Shown here piece by piece: positions 26,801 through 39,900 of a DNA stretch of 64,000 nucleotides. Below the pieces are notes generated by a model, which was given only the letters and a program-made list of their open reading frames with translations, searched no databases and was not told the origin of the DNA. Every line of letters begins with the position of its first letter. Position 1 is the stretch's first letter. The position numbers and the translations under genes are program-made. The DNA is taken from NCBI GenBank assembly GCA_907165065.1, contig OU015540.1:4076001-4140000 (forward strand). The letters run 5' to 3'. The stretch is from Caprimulgus europaeus. Taxonomy: Eukaryota; Chordata; Aves; Caprimulgiformes; Caprimulgidae.

Positions 26801-29800
26801 AGTCCTTCGCCTGCTGTTGTTTAAGTTGAGCTTCCCCTCCTCCCTTTGCCTTTTGCTTGATCAGTAAATGGCTTCGTGTGAACTCCTACGGCAGAAGCGG
26901 GCGCGCAGGAATGCCGTGGGCAGCCGGTCAGTGATCTGTGCCTATCATCTGATGTTTTTGTCCATGTGGCATTTCTTTGGCTTGAAACCAGGAAACTTAG
27001 TGCATCTACATTGCTGGCAGTGCGTACAACAGCCTGACTGTAGCCAAAAGGACGTGGAGACTGGCAGGGAGAAGTTGATTATTTAGGTTTTTCCCCCCAC
27101 CCTGATATGTGGGCTGGACCTTGGAGTTATTTTTAGCAGATGGTGGAGTGAAAAAAAAGCTTAAGCTGTGTTTTAAAACTGTAGCATCCATTGCAAGTAC
27201 CAGTAGAAGTGCTGAGGTAGGTTCAAATAAAACGCTTCTTTCTACATTCATTAGGTGCTGGGACAAAAAAAAATGAGGATGTTTAAGGATTGCAATGCCA
27301 CTGCTAAAAGCAAACTGGCTGCCCTTAGCCAGGCTGGCCCTGAGCACAGAAAGCTGCATATCCACATCACTGACCCTGGGAACAAAGGATCTTCCTGAAC
27401 CCAAACATGTTTGTGTTAATCCTGGCTGCTTCCTGGCGGCCAGCGAGAGGAAACGGAGCCACTACCTCTAACAGATGTACAGTGAGGAGATTACAGTGTG
27501 CGATTAAACACCCTCTCCATCACATCCTCCCCTCCACTGTCCCAGCACGGTGCATTTATGGACTGGCCCAGGCTGCCTGCCAAGCTGGGGCAGATGTAAC
27601 AGGCAGCAGATACTTAATCTCCTGCATCTGTGCCTGCTCTGGAGCTGTTCTGCTAATGCCGAGGCTTCCGCAAACGCGCTGCCCCTTGCACTGAGAGTGT
27701 GAGCTGCGATTGCCTGCGAGGAGTGGGCTGGGGAAGCACGTGGAATCCACACCATCCAGAAAAGATTAATTTAACTGAAAAGTTGTTAAAACTAAACCAA
27801 AATGTGTTTTCCCACATCAGGTACGCCTATGTGAGTAGACCGGGGTTTACTTGTAAATAAGGTGCTGGAGGAAGAGTTTTGGTCTTGGTTTTGGTGGACT
27901 GACTGGCTTCTCAGCTGTTAGGTTTGGAGAAGATTTTGGGGGCTAGGAAGGGCTCTGTCCCTCTTTGTGTGGGTGTAAGCACTGCCTTATATTGTGATAG
28001 CCAGTCTTGGTGCCAAGTGCTGCTCTTACAGTAGAAACCATCTAGGCTGGTTGCAAAAAATCAGCCATCCTACTATCTGTGTAGGTTAATTAATATGGTA
28101 ATGGCAGAGTATGTTTCTTTATCAAATCAAAAGCTGTTTCTAAAAATCAAAGAAACCCCTGTGGAAATTTTAGAGATCAGAATTGTCATCCCATGTGATG
28201 TACAAAACCCTCAGCAGCCAAGCGAATTGGCTTCGAATAAGAGTAAAAACTTTTAAAACTCAGTTTTCTCGGATGGGAGCTGTGGCCTCAGTTACGGTGC
28301 TGGAGCACATGGTGCTGCCTCTGTCTGAACCGTGGGCTTCCTCCCAGCTTTTGTGCAAAGGGATCCAACACAGGTTCCTGTAACTGCCAACAATGTGCCA
28401 TTGTCTTGGGTAGAAGGAGAGAAGTCGCATCGAGTTCTGCTGACAGCACATGTATTGTCTTTTTCCCATGCCTCTGTTTTGGAGAGGATGTGACTTGGCC
28501 AGAAGCAGCACCAGGTGACAGTCAAAGTTAGGAAGCCACGAGGACATCTCCTTCATGGGGTGCATTGGAAGAGGCAGGCAGAGCTGCCCATGGATTTGCA
28601 GCTCCCTGTGGCTAATGTGCCTTGGGAGGGATCCCAGAGCGCGCACAGCTGCGGTGGCACTCGCTGTGCGGCGGCCACAGAGCCGCACAGAGCCAGATAC
28701 CTCCTGTCCCCTGCCATCCCAGCGCCTTTGGGAATCCACATGGCTCTGCCTCTTCCCTTTCTCCTCGCCTGCACAAGGATTTCCTTTTCCCAGGTGTAGG
28801 AAACAACTGTTTGGCAAATAGCAGCAGCCTGAGCTCAAGGGAGAGCATTGGGGTTTTATTAAATAGCTGCAGAGCGCAAAGCAAGGATGGTGGCAGGAAC
28901 ACAAGGCGAAGGGAAGGACTTGGTACAAAAGTGTAAGCGGTGCCATCTGCTTTGGAAGGGCATCGTTTCTAATTCGGCAGCAAAGGAGGCTCCTGGAGTT
29001 AAGTAATTGGGAATAGTAGGCTCCTGGCTGGAAAATGTGCCAACCCTTCTGGCAAAAAGCTGTTAAATCTTTGTTGCTGGCGTGTGAAAGTGGTTCTGTG
29101 TAGCCAAGCTCCAAAGACTGTTTTTAACCCTTGATGTATGTTTAAAAAAAAAAACCAAACCCAAAACCTACAGCACTTTTGATCTTGGAATGGCATGTCC
29201 CTGAGTGTGGAGAATAAAAGGGGAAGGTGGGTCCTCATCGAGGTATGAACAGCTCCAAGTCTGATCCTCCCGTGCTGGTAACAGCCAGACCTGGGCTGCC
29301 AACAAACGCCCACAAAACGGTGCCTGTTTTAACAGCTTTAGCAGGAAAACAAGGCAGGGTCTGATGAATGATTCATGAAGATCAATAGAACCCCCAGGCA
29401 TTTACTGCCCCTTCACACTACTGCCTGTCTGCCAAAGGGTGCATGTGCAAGGTGAGTGATCACAAAATCCTCTGCTGAGCTTTTGGGACACAGTCACATG
29501 CTTGGCTCTCCTCTTCCTACAGCTCTTACCCTGCAGTCTGCAAACACGTCCAGCTTGCCAGCCAGGACAAGGAGCTTTTAATTCTCCAGATGAAAACACA
29601 AGCTGTTACACACCTCTCAGCAAGCACAAATACAAACAAATCAACATTTTGCACCCCCTCCTAGGGGTGCCTTCCTTGGAAGCTTTGGTCTTCATCCTGT
29701 TTGTCCTATTTGTGATCAAAAGAGTGCTGCTGCCTACGTGTGTCTTTAAGCAGTTACTTCTATCATACCTCAAACAGACATCCAATTTCATCATTAAAAT

Positions 29801-30855
29801 AAAATGAAGATGATAATACAATCAGAAAAGATCTGCCTCTGCAGTTGTTATCTGTCACTAAGAGTGTGACCAGAGCAGGGCAAAGCTCTTTGTTGTGGAG
29901 GGGAAGAGGATGCTTCACAGCCATATGGGTTTTCCTGCCAGGGAAAGTTGGATTTCAAAGCCTAAGCCCCAGCCATCCTGAAGATGAAACAGTTGGATTG
30001 TGAAACGTGTACTTTTTCCAAGTTTGATTTGGATGTTTTTTCATCTTCCTCAAATTAAAGGAAAATCTCTTGCTTGACCCAAAACAAAATTATATTTTCT
30101 TTGGCTAGCCAACCAAAAAAAACCTATGCTGTCCCCAGTGTCAGTCCAAGTTCCCTTGCCAGCAGTGCCTCCACAGCTCTCCTCTTCCATGCAGTCTTAC
30201 CAGTCCTGGATTAGAACCTCTTAGCAAAAGAGTTTACAAGAACAGAAGAGTTTGATCATTTGCTTTAAGTTTAATTCAACTATTCTGGTTAAATTCATAA
30301 ATATTTGTTCAAGTGCCACTTCTGTTTTATGGACAGCTGTCCACATCCTGCTTTCTTAATCTGTTTATGCACGTAAACTGCTTTAACTTTGTTTTGTGAG
30401 GTTTTACAAAGCATATTGTGGATTTGCTTGTTTACACAATGAAGCAGAGTTTTTGATGCTGCTGCAAGGTTTGAAGCCCTTTGTATGTAGGTGAAAGATT
30501 TCTGATGATGAACTTAATATCCCTTAGCACCATGTTTTCAGCTCTTTAGTCTCCTTGGGGAAGTAACAGAGAACCTGGTAGTTGTTCCATGAGTTTTAGG
30601 TGAACTAGGATTTATGGACTCATTTTGTACTTTGGTTCTTGTGCCTTGGGAAAACCCTTGGCTCCCGTTATTGGTGGATTTATTCTGGTCTCTGGTGCAG
30701 GACAGACCTACAGACCTCTGTACTGTACTGCCAGCCCCATCCTCAGCTGAGAACCTGCAGCGTGGTGGGGGAAGAGATGGGGATTTTTCCAGTTGCTAAT
30801 GGTGTTAGTGGTGTGCTGGGTCTTCTCTTCCTTTAATGCTTGCTGTCCTCCTTAG

Positions 30856-30953
30856 GAAACGTGTCGGAAGTGCCAGGGGCTGTGGAAGGAGCACATGAAC
30901 CTCACCTGTGAGCAACTGGCTGAGAAGGATGACATTAAATACAGGACATCCAT
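30856..30953 (+). CDS. RNF216: RNF216 coding exon: end of the IBR domain
   Basis: This 98-base exon encodes 32 residues plus two bases of a split codon. It starts [13 protein letters not shown] and ends DDIKYRTS before the split Ile. It lies between a polypyrimidine tract ending in CTTAG and a strong GTAAGTA donor at 30954. The C-x2-C pair (TCRKC) and the later Cys in LTCEQ are zinc ligands closing the IBR. The residues MN in KEHMNLTC differ from the NG I recall in human; the rest is nearly unchanged. Because the exon starts on a whole codon, the missing upstream exon must end in phase 0. Confidence 0.96.
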
Positions 30954-33900
30954 GTAAGTAAACTCTATGACCAGGCAAAAATAGGGGGGTGGGTGAGCTC
31001 ATGAATGCAGTACTCTCTGGTGGGGAGGGGGTGAGAAACCCCTCTGTCCTTGTCACTAGGAGAGGCCCTAAAGTTCTGCTGGGTGTCACTACCTTCCATC
31101 AGGGAAGTGCTAGAGATGTCAAAGCTGAGGGGTCAGAAGGCTCCCAGGATGAGATTTCTTTCTATGAAAGATACTTGGCAGCAGATCCAGCTGGTAATTG
31201 GAGAACGTGGGAGAGTTGTCACCAGATCAGCCTGTTCCTCTGGCTGGCCCAGTGTCTCGCAGGTCTGACACCTGGTCCTTCTCCGAGGTGAGAAACCCCC
31301 ATTAGTGTTGCTTTGGGGCAGGTGGGTGGTGGGAAGAAGGGAGGTGTTGCACAGAGGCAGAGTGGTGCATTGAGTCACAGTAAGTGAGTTTTTATCCTTT
31401 GAAAATCTAGACTGGTGATGACACGTGGTTTGCTCAGCTCCTGCTTTCTGGCTTTGTGGCAGGGGATGTGTTTTCTTACAGAAGCTTATCTCTGTTTCTT
31501 ACTGGTTTGTGAGAATTGTTACAGAATGGAGTCAGGTTTTAAATATTCAGGTGTAAATCTTGAATGTTTCCCTAAAATCTTTTGAAATTTGATTTCTTTG
31601 CTATAATAAATGACAAAATCCTCTGCCTTTAGGAAATAAGGGAAGGTTCATCCATGGAGCTGCATGTCTGGTGCAGTTAAGTGGGACTTGCCCATGTTGC
31701 CCAATCCTTTCCCTTCTAATTTAGAGTCTTTTTGGCAAGAGGAGAGGCTGGAAAGCTCCACCACTGAGAGGCTGAATGACTGTTGCTTGCTCATCCTGCC
31801 CTCTCTAATTCAGAACAAAATCTTTACAGATTCAATATGACTTTTTTCTTTGCTGCTTCTTTCCCTGTAGGAAAGAGAGGTGAGAGGGAGGAGGAACGAG
31901 TTGTCATGTCCCTAATAAGGAAAATAAAAATCAGTTTCAAAACCTTTAGCAGGAATATTGCTGTGAATAGATGAGTCTTGCTGCCTGATACAATAAAAGC
32001 TTCCTTTTGAAGCCCTGTGTAAGGAAAGGGAAGCACAGCTGGAGTTCAGGCTAAACTTCCTGCCTTGCTCAGAGTTTCCAAAAAAAAAATCTGCATCAGC
32101 AGCATCCTGTTGAGTAGCAGAGGGAAGAGCAACTGCAGCTCAGAGGAAAATCAGCCTCAAGTTGTTGGTTTTTTTTGTTTTTTGGTTTTTTTCCCCTTCT
32201 CTATTCTTAGCACATCTCCAAATGCCTGGCTGCAGATCATGCCAGGTATAACTGTGTGGGAGCTTTGGGTAGCTGCGAGGCAGCTGGAGTTCCCACCTCA
32301 CCATTCCCTCTGCTGACAGAGTGGTTTGTGGGGCTGTGCTGTAGCCTGGTTTGCTGCTGTGATCCTCCTCAAAAATACCTCCCTGTCATCTCCCAAACAT
32401 ATATTGACTTTGCAGGTCCACTAAAGTAGTTGGGTGGAGATGCCTGGCCAAGGCAGATCATTCCCCACTGTCAGGTCAGCACAGCCAGAGAACTGTGCTT
32501 CCCTCCATGAAAACACAGTCTCTTTACTCTTCTGTCATCAGATTTCACTTCTAGGTTGTGAATTAAATTGTAATGTGATCTCCAGCGGTCAGAAAATTGG
32601 CCCTTAGGATGGCAACTTATATTCTTAAGTCTTTTAATTAGATGACCGAGGTTTTCCTCTATTTCTGTGCCAAAATAGTATGGCTGCAAGCTGAGCCTTT
32701 GCACTGAAGCGTGTGTGGCTGCCAGGATGTCTCCTAGGGACAGGGACTGTGCTTTATCCTGGGTGCCCCTTTGTGTTCCTTTAGAGTAAAACCCATCTCT
32801 TGAACCTAAAGCAATAACCTCTGGAAAATGTATGTAGAGAATCTTAAGAGAAGGGGGAAAGCCCAGTCTCTGTGGAGAAAGACATGATTATTTTTCAGTT
32901 ACTGATTTAAATTTAACAAAAACCACATCAATCTGGAGCGTAGCAGCCAGGATTCGGGGGGGAAAGGAAAAAAAATAAGGAAAAAAAATATATATGGTCG
33001 TGGCATCTTTGTAGCCAGAGCAACAGGCAAACATCAGACTAGCTAGCAAATAACAGCCAAGGGTTTGCTTTTCCTGAACTTTATCTCCTGGGCTGTATTT
33101 CTCCACAGCCAAGTCAAGCATTCACGTGCCCTTTGGCCCTTGGGCTTACGATTTAAATTCCTCCCAAGCCAGAGCCTGGTGCTGCGGCGTTTTGGCTCGC
33201 ATGGAAACCAGGATGGGGTCTGCAGCATGCAGCCAGTGATTGACTTTCTTTCACTTAATTTGTTCTTGAGTTGTCATGGGTTGGCTCCAAGTGGAGCTGA
33301 GCCCAGACCTCCTTGGAACAGCGGTGGACCATGGGGAGGGCGTAGGAGGAAAGAGGAGGGGGTGAGGCGCGTTGGGTAGGGGGTTAAAGCATCACTGGGA
33401 TAGTGTCATAGTAATTTTACTGCAGGGTGGCGACTGCAAACATCCGCCCTCCTAATTCTTCTCCCTCCTCTTGCTTTGCAGAGAAGAGAAAATGACAGCT
33501 GCCCGAATTAGAAAGTGCCACAAGTGTGGGACTGGCCTGATTAAGTCGGAGGGGTGTAACCGCATGTCCTGCCGCTGCGGCGCTCAGATGTGCTACCTCT
33601 GCCGGGCGGCCATTAACGGGTACGACCACTTCTGCCAACACCCCCGCTCACCCGGGGCTCCCTGCCAGGACTGTGCAAAGTGCTCTCTCTGGACAGATCC
33701 CACAGTAAGTAGCAAAGGGCTTTTGTGAATGATTTGCATCCTGATTTCAATTACCATTCGATGCCAGCGTGTTGAATACATGCCTTCCACCAGAGGAGAG
33801 CGGCTGGCTGTAGAGAGCACGGCTTTCTTCCTTTCCCAAGGCAGCTAAAAAACCTGCTGGAAGCCTCCATCAGCACAGAGTCACATCTAACCACAACTTG

Positions 33901-36900
33901 GAAGGAACTGGTGTTGCTTTAGGGAAAAGCAGCTCCTGTTAGATGAGGGCTTTGGTTGGGAACGTTCTGAGCACTGTTCTGGGGAGCGGGGCTGGTGGGG
34001 AGCGTGTGCTGGCACCAGGCACAGTAGCAGGCATTGGGATGACTGGGACTCATTCCTAGTTTTGCAGCTGAGATGCTGTTTGCTATGGCTTGACATCTGG
34101 AGGCAAGGGGAGTTGTGTCTTTTTGGTGCCCAGATCATCCAGCTTTTGGCTCTGCAGGTCTCTGCAGAGATGAACCCACTGAGAAACCTGTCTGCAAGCC
34201 AAGAGTCCAGAGTTAGCGTTGGGGCCGTTCTCACGGCTGTTGTCAACAGCTGCAAAGGGAGAACTGAAGCGTGGACTGAGCTGTAAGGGAAGCTGTAGTA
34301 ACTTAATACAGCTTGTAGCTGTGACAAGCATGGGAAAACTTAGTGCAGCATCTCTGTAAATAGAGGTCTACAATAGCAGAAATCTGGAAGCAGCGTACGT
34401 AGGAGCAGAGCAGGAGTTGAATTTCCTGATTTCAGCAAAGCAGTGCAGCAACATGAACGTTGTTCTGCCTTCCCAGGGCTTCTGAGCTTTGTTTTTCCCA
34501 ACAGTTCTTTGTCTCGGGCTGCTGCAGTTTGCCAGACTGCTACCAGCCCCTCTTTCTGCAGATGTTCACAATCCTGTGCTTTCACAGAACCAAGGAAAAG
34601 CCACTCTGAATCTCCCCCCATACCTGCAGGCTCCTGGGGATGTCCCAGCAGGATCCCAACTGGTGTAAGCTTCCTAGCTCTCTGCTTGCCTGCCTCGATT
34701 CCCCACATTATCCTGTCAATGTGAGGTGTTAAACTGAGCACAGACACCTCCTTCTAAGCACTCCTGGAGATTTCTGACACCTGGTTATCCACTCCTTGGA
34801 TTCCTGTCCCACTCCTCCTCATTTTCCACCAGGATGTGATGCAGGATTCAGCAGTGTCCTTTGTTCCCGTCAGGCTGATGATTGTGCTGGGCCAGTGGCA
34901 TTTGTTCAGAGCCAGAGAAAACATGAGACCTCTCAAAAAGCTTGTACTGTACTTTAAAATAAATAAATAAATCAGCAGCACAAAGAGGGCACTGTCACCA
35001 GGCCTTTTCCAGCTCTTTAATTAACCAATGTTGTGGCAAAGAAAAATTTCCCACCGTCAGCAAAGAGCTGGCACTGCCTGCTCTCTTTTTTCTTTTTTCT
35101 TTTTTTTTTTTTGTGATGATGGAGCACTGGTGGGCTGGAGAGTGGAGTTGAAGTTGGGTGACTGTCCTCACTGTGGTTACAAAGAATAACGTGAAACTCA
35201 ACTGTCGGCTTCTAAGGCTGAAATGATGGATACCTGTGTGTATTGTCCCTCTTTGTAAGGGGATTAGTGACACTAACCCAGTCCCCCCTGGGGGATCTGC
35301 ACTCTCAGGGGACGTGTCAGCAGGAGTTAATGTGGTAGGTGAGAAGAGGGGGGAGTGAATTTGAATCTTGACATGGGGATGTGAAAGAACACGAGGCCAT
35401 TGTACCAGTAGTGTCTCAGCCTTTGTGAGGGACAGTGTCCATCCAAGGGATTACCTCATCCCAGCCCTGCTGGCTGTTGCATTGGCGGCATCTTGTGTCT
35501 TTCTCAGCTTCATTTTCTTTTCTGGCTCAATTTCTTCTCTTCTGTTGAAGTCAGTAGACAGCTGATGCTGTGCATGTGTGAAGAGAGTATCTGTTGTGGG
35601 TTTCCACGTGTTTGCAGCCATGCTCTGTGTGCGTGCAAGTACAGAGAAGACAAGACTGAGTTGTCTTGTCACCTGTGGAATTTGTAGCCCATTGCTTCAG
35701 AGCTGCCATTCCCCTCTCTGGATTAGCCTCTGCTGCGAAATGGTTTGGGGGGTGCATGGGTGGCACCAAAGCCTGGCTTCCAAAGGGTGACAGGATGTTT
35801 TTGTTCTGATTTCTGATATATTCATATGCAGCCTTAACTAGAACCATCTTCACAGCAGACCAGTGGCACGGTCACAGTACCATGGTCTTGTCCATTTGCT
35901 TTTGATGAACGTAGACTTCAGCTTTCTGTCAGACCTGGATAATCCTTTGAAGGATTTGATCTGTTTTGGGTCTGATTCCCCATTATTTACAGCAAAATTC
36001 AGGTTTCTTTTAAATAGGAAACCTTTGTTCTTTTCCAAATGTTGAACGTTTTCTGAGCCTGAAATGATTCTTGTGAAAATAGAAGTAAACCTATTCATTA
36101 GCTTGGGTTAAAAACAAATTAAAGACAGTCCTCTAGGAACTGCAGCATCTGTGAGTCTTTGTCTCAAATGATCTTGAGAGAGTAAAGCAGACGCTTCAAA
36201 ATCTCCCATAATATAAGGTTAGTTAAAATCTTGTCCCTGTGCTGTAATCAGACTTGAGTCTAATTTAAAAGTATTGGTGCAGTATTTGCTGGCTCAGAAA
36301 CAAGCTGCAGTCGGGCTGTGGTCAGCAGCTTCCAGGGGAGCAGGCAGCAATCGCTGCATCGCTGCATTTCTTCTAGAGCAAATCAGTGCCCTGTACCCGT
36401 GTGGGATATGAAGATGTGCCAGGAGCTCTTGTCAGTGAGCAGCACGGCCAAAAGTCCTCGTGTGCCTGCTCTGCAGCCCGTGCTGGCTCTGGCTCAGCTC
36501 GCTGAGACGTTGCTGGCTGCAAGAGGGGCTGATGCAATATTGCCAGAGACAAAGCTCGGGATGGAGCACTGAGAATTGGCTCTGCAGACAGCAGGCTCTG
36601 GGACTCAGGGGCTATTTTTCCCCCTCTGATTTCTAAATATCTATAGCAAACCTGAGCCTAATGAGTATTTTAGCCAGTTTGTACAAACCCTGTGATGCAA
36701 TTTGACTAATGCATTCTGACTGTTTTGGTAAACCAGGTTCTGCTCTCGTATGTGTTATTTTTAATTTAATACTCAATCTTTTTGACTGTCAGTAATATTG
36801 CATAGTGGCTTTTTTTTGGCTTTAAAGTTTAAGATGTTTTCAGTAAACTCTTTAAAACGCTCCCAAAGGCCTATCGTTAAAGTTCAAAGCAGAAGACTAA

Positions 36901-39900
36901 TCATTATAAGGTGTTTGCAGTTATCCCTCCTTCCAGCATTATAAACAGATGATGTCGAGCCAAGACTGTGTAAAACTTCAAATGCATTCAGGAAATGCAT
37001 GAAATACACAGCACTGCCTTTAGGATTTGGAGAGGGGGTGGGGGGGGAAAACAGCCCTAAATTTAGGGTGTTGGGGGTTGGTTTTTATCGTGCTATAAAA
37101 TGCCTTAATCATAAGCATACGGTTGAGGGGTGATGTTCCCAGAAAGCCATGGCTGTGGAAGGGCTGTTGCTAAAATAACTCTGCATTTCTTCAGCTCCAG
37201 CGTGTGCTTGGTCCCCGTCCTGGCCCCTCTTTTCCTGCAGCACTGCGGATGCTCTGTTCCAGTTACAACACACAAGCCTTGCTTTTATCCCCTGCTTCCT
37301 GCTGCATGGAGGAACACGCCGGAGACAGCCCATGCCTGTTCTTACTCAGGCTCTCCGCAGCTGATCTGGGAATGATTTGAAACAAAACCCCCTTAAGTCC
37401 TTTGGAAGCCTCTGTCGTGAATAATCATTTCAAGTTTATTAGTAACGGCTGCGGCCACACATACGTGGAAAAAGAAAGTAGTAAAAAAAAGAACCAGCAA
37501 GGGGGGAGGCAATGGTGGTGAAGGCACTTTCTAAAGACAAGGGGAGGGGTGGTGCAGCCCAGAAATAGTTACCAGGTCTCTTGTTTTCCCTCTTTCAGGA
37601 GGCAGGCAGCCGCTTTCCCATGACACTTAATAATTAAAGATAACGAGAAGCGCAGGAGATAAAACCAGAGCTTTGAAAAGCTCCGTGGATGGCACTTTTG
37701 TTCTGGGCAGAGGAGGTTTTATTTGGGGGGAGGCTGTCTCTGTGTGACTGGTGAAGCTTTTATCTCCTTTGCTGCTGTATTTTCTTGGGCTGTTTGTTTC
37801 TCCAGCGGCTCTTTCTGCGGCTGTGCGGGGCCCTGGATGCTGGATGCGGCTTTTCCCTACCGGCATTGTTGAAACCAGCCTCCCTGCCATGACGAGGTGC
37901 CGGGCTTAGCAGCCCAGCCCAGCTCTTTAGCTAATCCATCCCCAGGCCCCAGCCATCCTTTCTGCTGCCATTGGCTCCCTGCTCGCCGCATTCCCTGGAT
38001 TCAATGGCAGAGGATTGAAAGGAAGAGGCTCCTCCATGCTGAGATCCCTTTGCAGGTCGGGGATCACAAGGGCAGGCTCTCAGACTGGCCACGGATGAAC
38101 ACTGATTTATTTTTTAACTACAGGACTGGGGATGGTTCCTGCAAAGAGCATCCTGCTGTTGGGGTGGGGGCAAAGCTGGGTCCTGTTTTGCCACTGGAAA
38201 ATGCAGCTGCTATTAATAACTGCCTTTGCTTTCTGCAGTGTTTGCAGATAAGGAGGGTGAATGCCTCTCCTGGATCCTTTGCATTTTTTTCTCTTGGACA
38301 CCTCCCTTCTCCCGTGATGCAGCAGAGCATGGGGAAGGGCCACGCTGTAGCATTACCCTGCATTTTCTCTCTCAGGAGGAGAGCCAAGTTACATCCTTGC
38401 TCAAAAAACACGAGGGCTGGCCAGTGCTGAGACCCCCTCAGGGTTTTTTGGGGGGTTGGTTTCTCTTCTTTTTTCTTTTTCTCTTTTTGCTGTAGGCAAG
38501 GCAGCTGACAGGAAGATGACTGTTAACTTGACAAGATAAATCCCTTCAATCCACACAGCCTGTGAACAGGCTATTAAAATTATAATCAAATCCTTTATGA
38601 AGGGACTTGAACCCGCTCAGGAAAATGGACAGAAGAGGCTTTTGAAATTGCACTGCAGCCCTCACCCCATGTGACATGAAATGGTTTCTTACCACAACAG
38701 CCAGCCATAAATGCATTAATGAAAACTTAATTTTTTGGTGTGAATGCTTTACTCCTAAATAAATCTGTCATCTCTCTCCAATTAACTGTGGAATCAAAAA
38801 AACCTCAGCCTTTGCTTCTCAAAGAATTAGAGGGTTTTTGCAAAAAATTGCTGTTGTACCTAGTGAATATTTGCAGGACTGAGACTCATTTTTTCAATTC
38901 TGCCCTGTGCCAGTGCAATATGTGCTAGGCAGAGCTTGTGGCATCAGCTTTCCTTCACAAATACCCCAAAATTATCTTGCTGTGTACATATCATCAATTT
39001 TCTTTTTGGTCCAGCTGGGACATGGATTTTTCCCAAATACTGCAGGTATTGAACCGTGCTGTGTATTCATCCCTTGGTAAATTTAATATCAGCTTCTTAA
39101 GTAGGAAAATACATATTGTGTAGCATATTTTTATTCTTTCTATATTAATAGATACCAGTTTATTCTGAAATACTGATGCAAAAAAAATTCTAAGCCAAGG
39201 CTTGGTATGTGGGATTAATTCTAAATACTTCTTAACCTTCCAGTGTGAGAATACACTTTTATCAGCAGAGAGGCAACAAAGCTGATAATTCTGTTCTTGG
39301 AGATACGGTTTGTTATGCCTCTGCCATGACTTGCAATCGCAGAACAAGACCTTGTCCTGATCTTGGTCTGTTCTTGGCAGTTTTTCCCCATCCAGTCCAT
39401 GCTACAAGGTTTGCTCCCTCTTGAAGTCCAAGAGAGGATGGGGTTGAGTGGGGATCTCTGGCTGCTGCGTCTGAGGTGATGTTTTATGTTGTCCTTGGGA
39501 GATAAATGTCACTTTGGAGACCTGGCAGATGGGGTTTGCTCTGGGAGCTGCAGTAATTGAAGCCAGCATCACCTTGGGGGTGTGTGCAGCTGGCTGGCCA
39601 GCCCCAGGGGCAGATGGCTTTGGAGATCTGTCATTAGTGTGGAGGTCAGCTGCAGTTTAAACTTGGGGGGGGGGGGGTCAAGCAGTCCTCGCTGCAGGAG
39701 GATCCTGTGAAGTTGTGCTGTGGATTTGTCTGATTCCCCAGACTTCTGCAGGACTGACCAGTATGGAGAGAGAGGTTTACTGGAGCTGCAGCATCATGAG
39801 TGGTGGTGGCAGGACAGTCATGTCCCTGGAAAGCACTGCTTCAGAGGGTTAATCACAGGCTTAGACTAAAGTAAAAGCTTTTTTTTTTGAAGTTAAAGGG

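Larger units (their letters stand above)
1..30855 (+). other. RNF216 intron (5' part lies outside the window)
   Basis: This stretch precedes the first recognisable RNF216 exon. I see no open segment with RBR-type CxxC pairs between plausible splice sites, so it is read as one long intron, or the window's part of several. It is moderately AT-rich with many stops in all frames. It contains one CR1 fragment (about 14780-15262), a (GT)n run near 673-689, a TG/CA inverted repeat near 12301-12337 and A-rich tracts such as 17747-17820. The intron ends in a polypyrimidine-AG acceptor at 30854-30855. Small exons of RNF216 or of another gene could have been missed by eye. Confidence 0.7.

Noticed and set aside
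28260-29114. A 284-codon - strand open frame in the RNF216 intron
   Set aside because: No recognisable family, no poly(A) or splice context and a mixed composition typical of chance frames. It could be retested by homology search.
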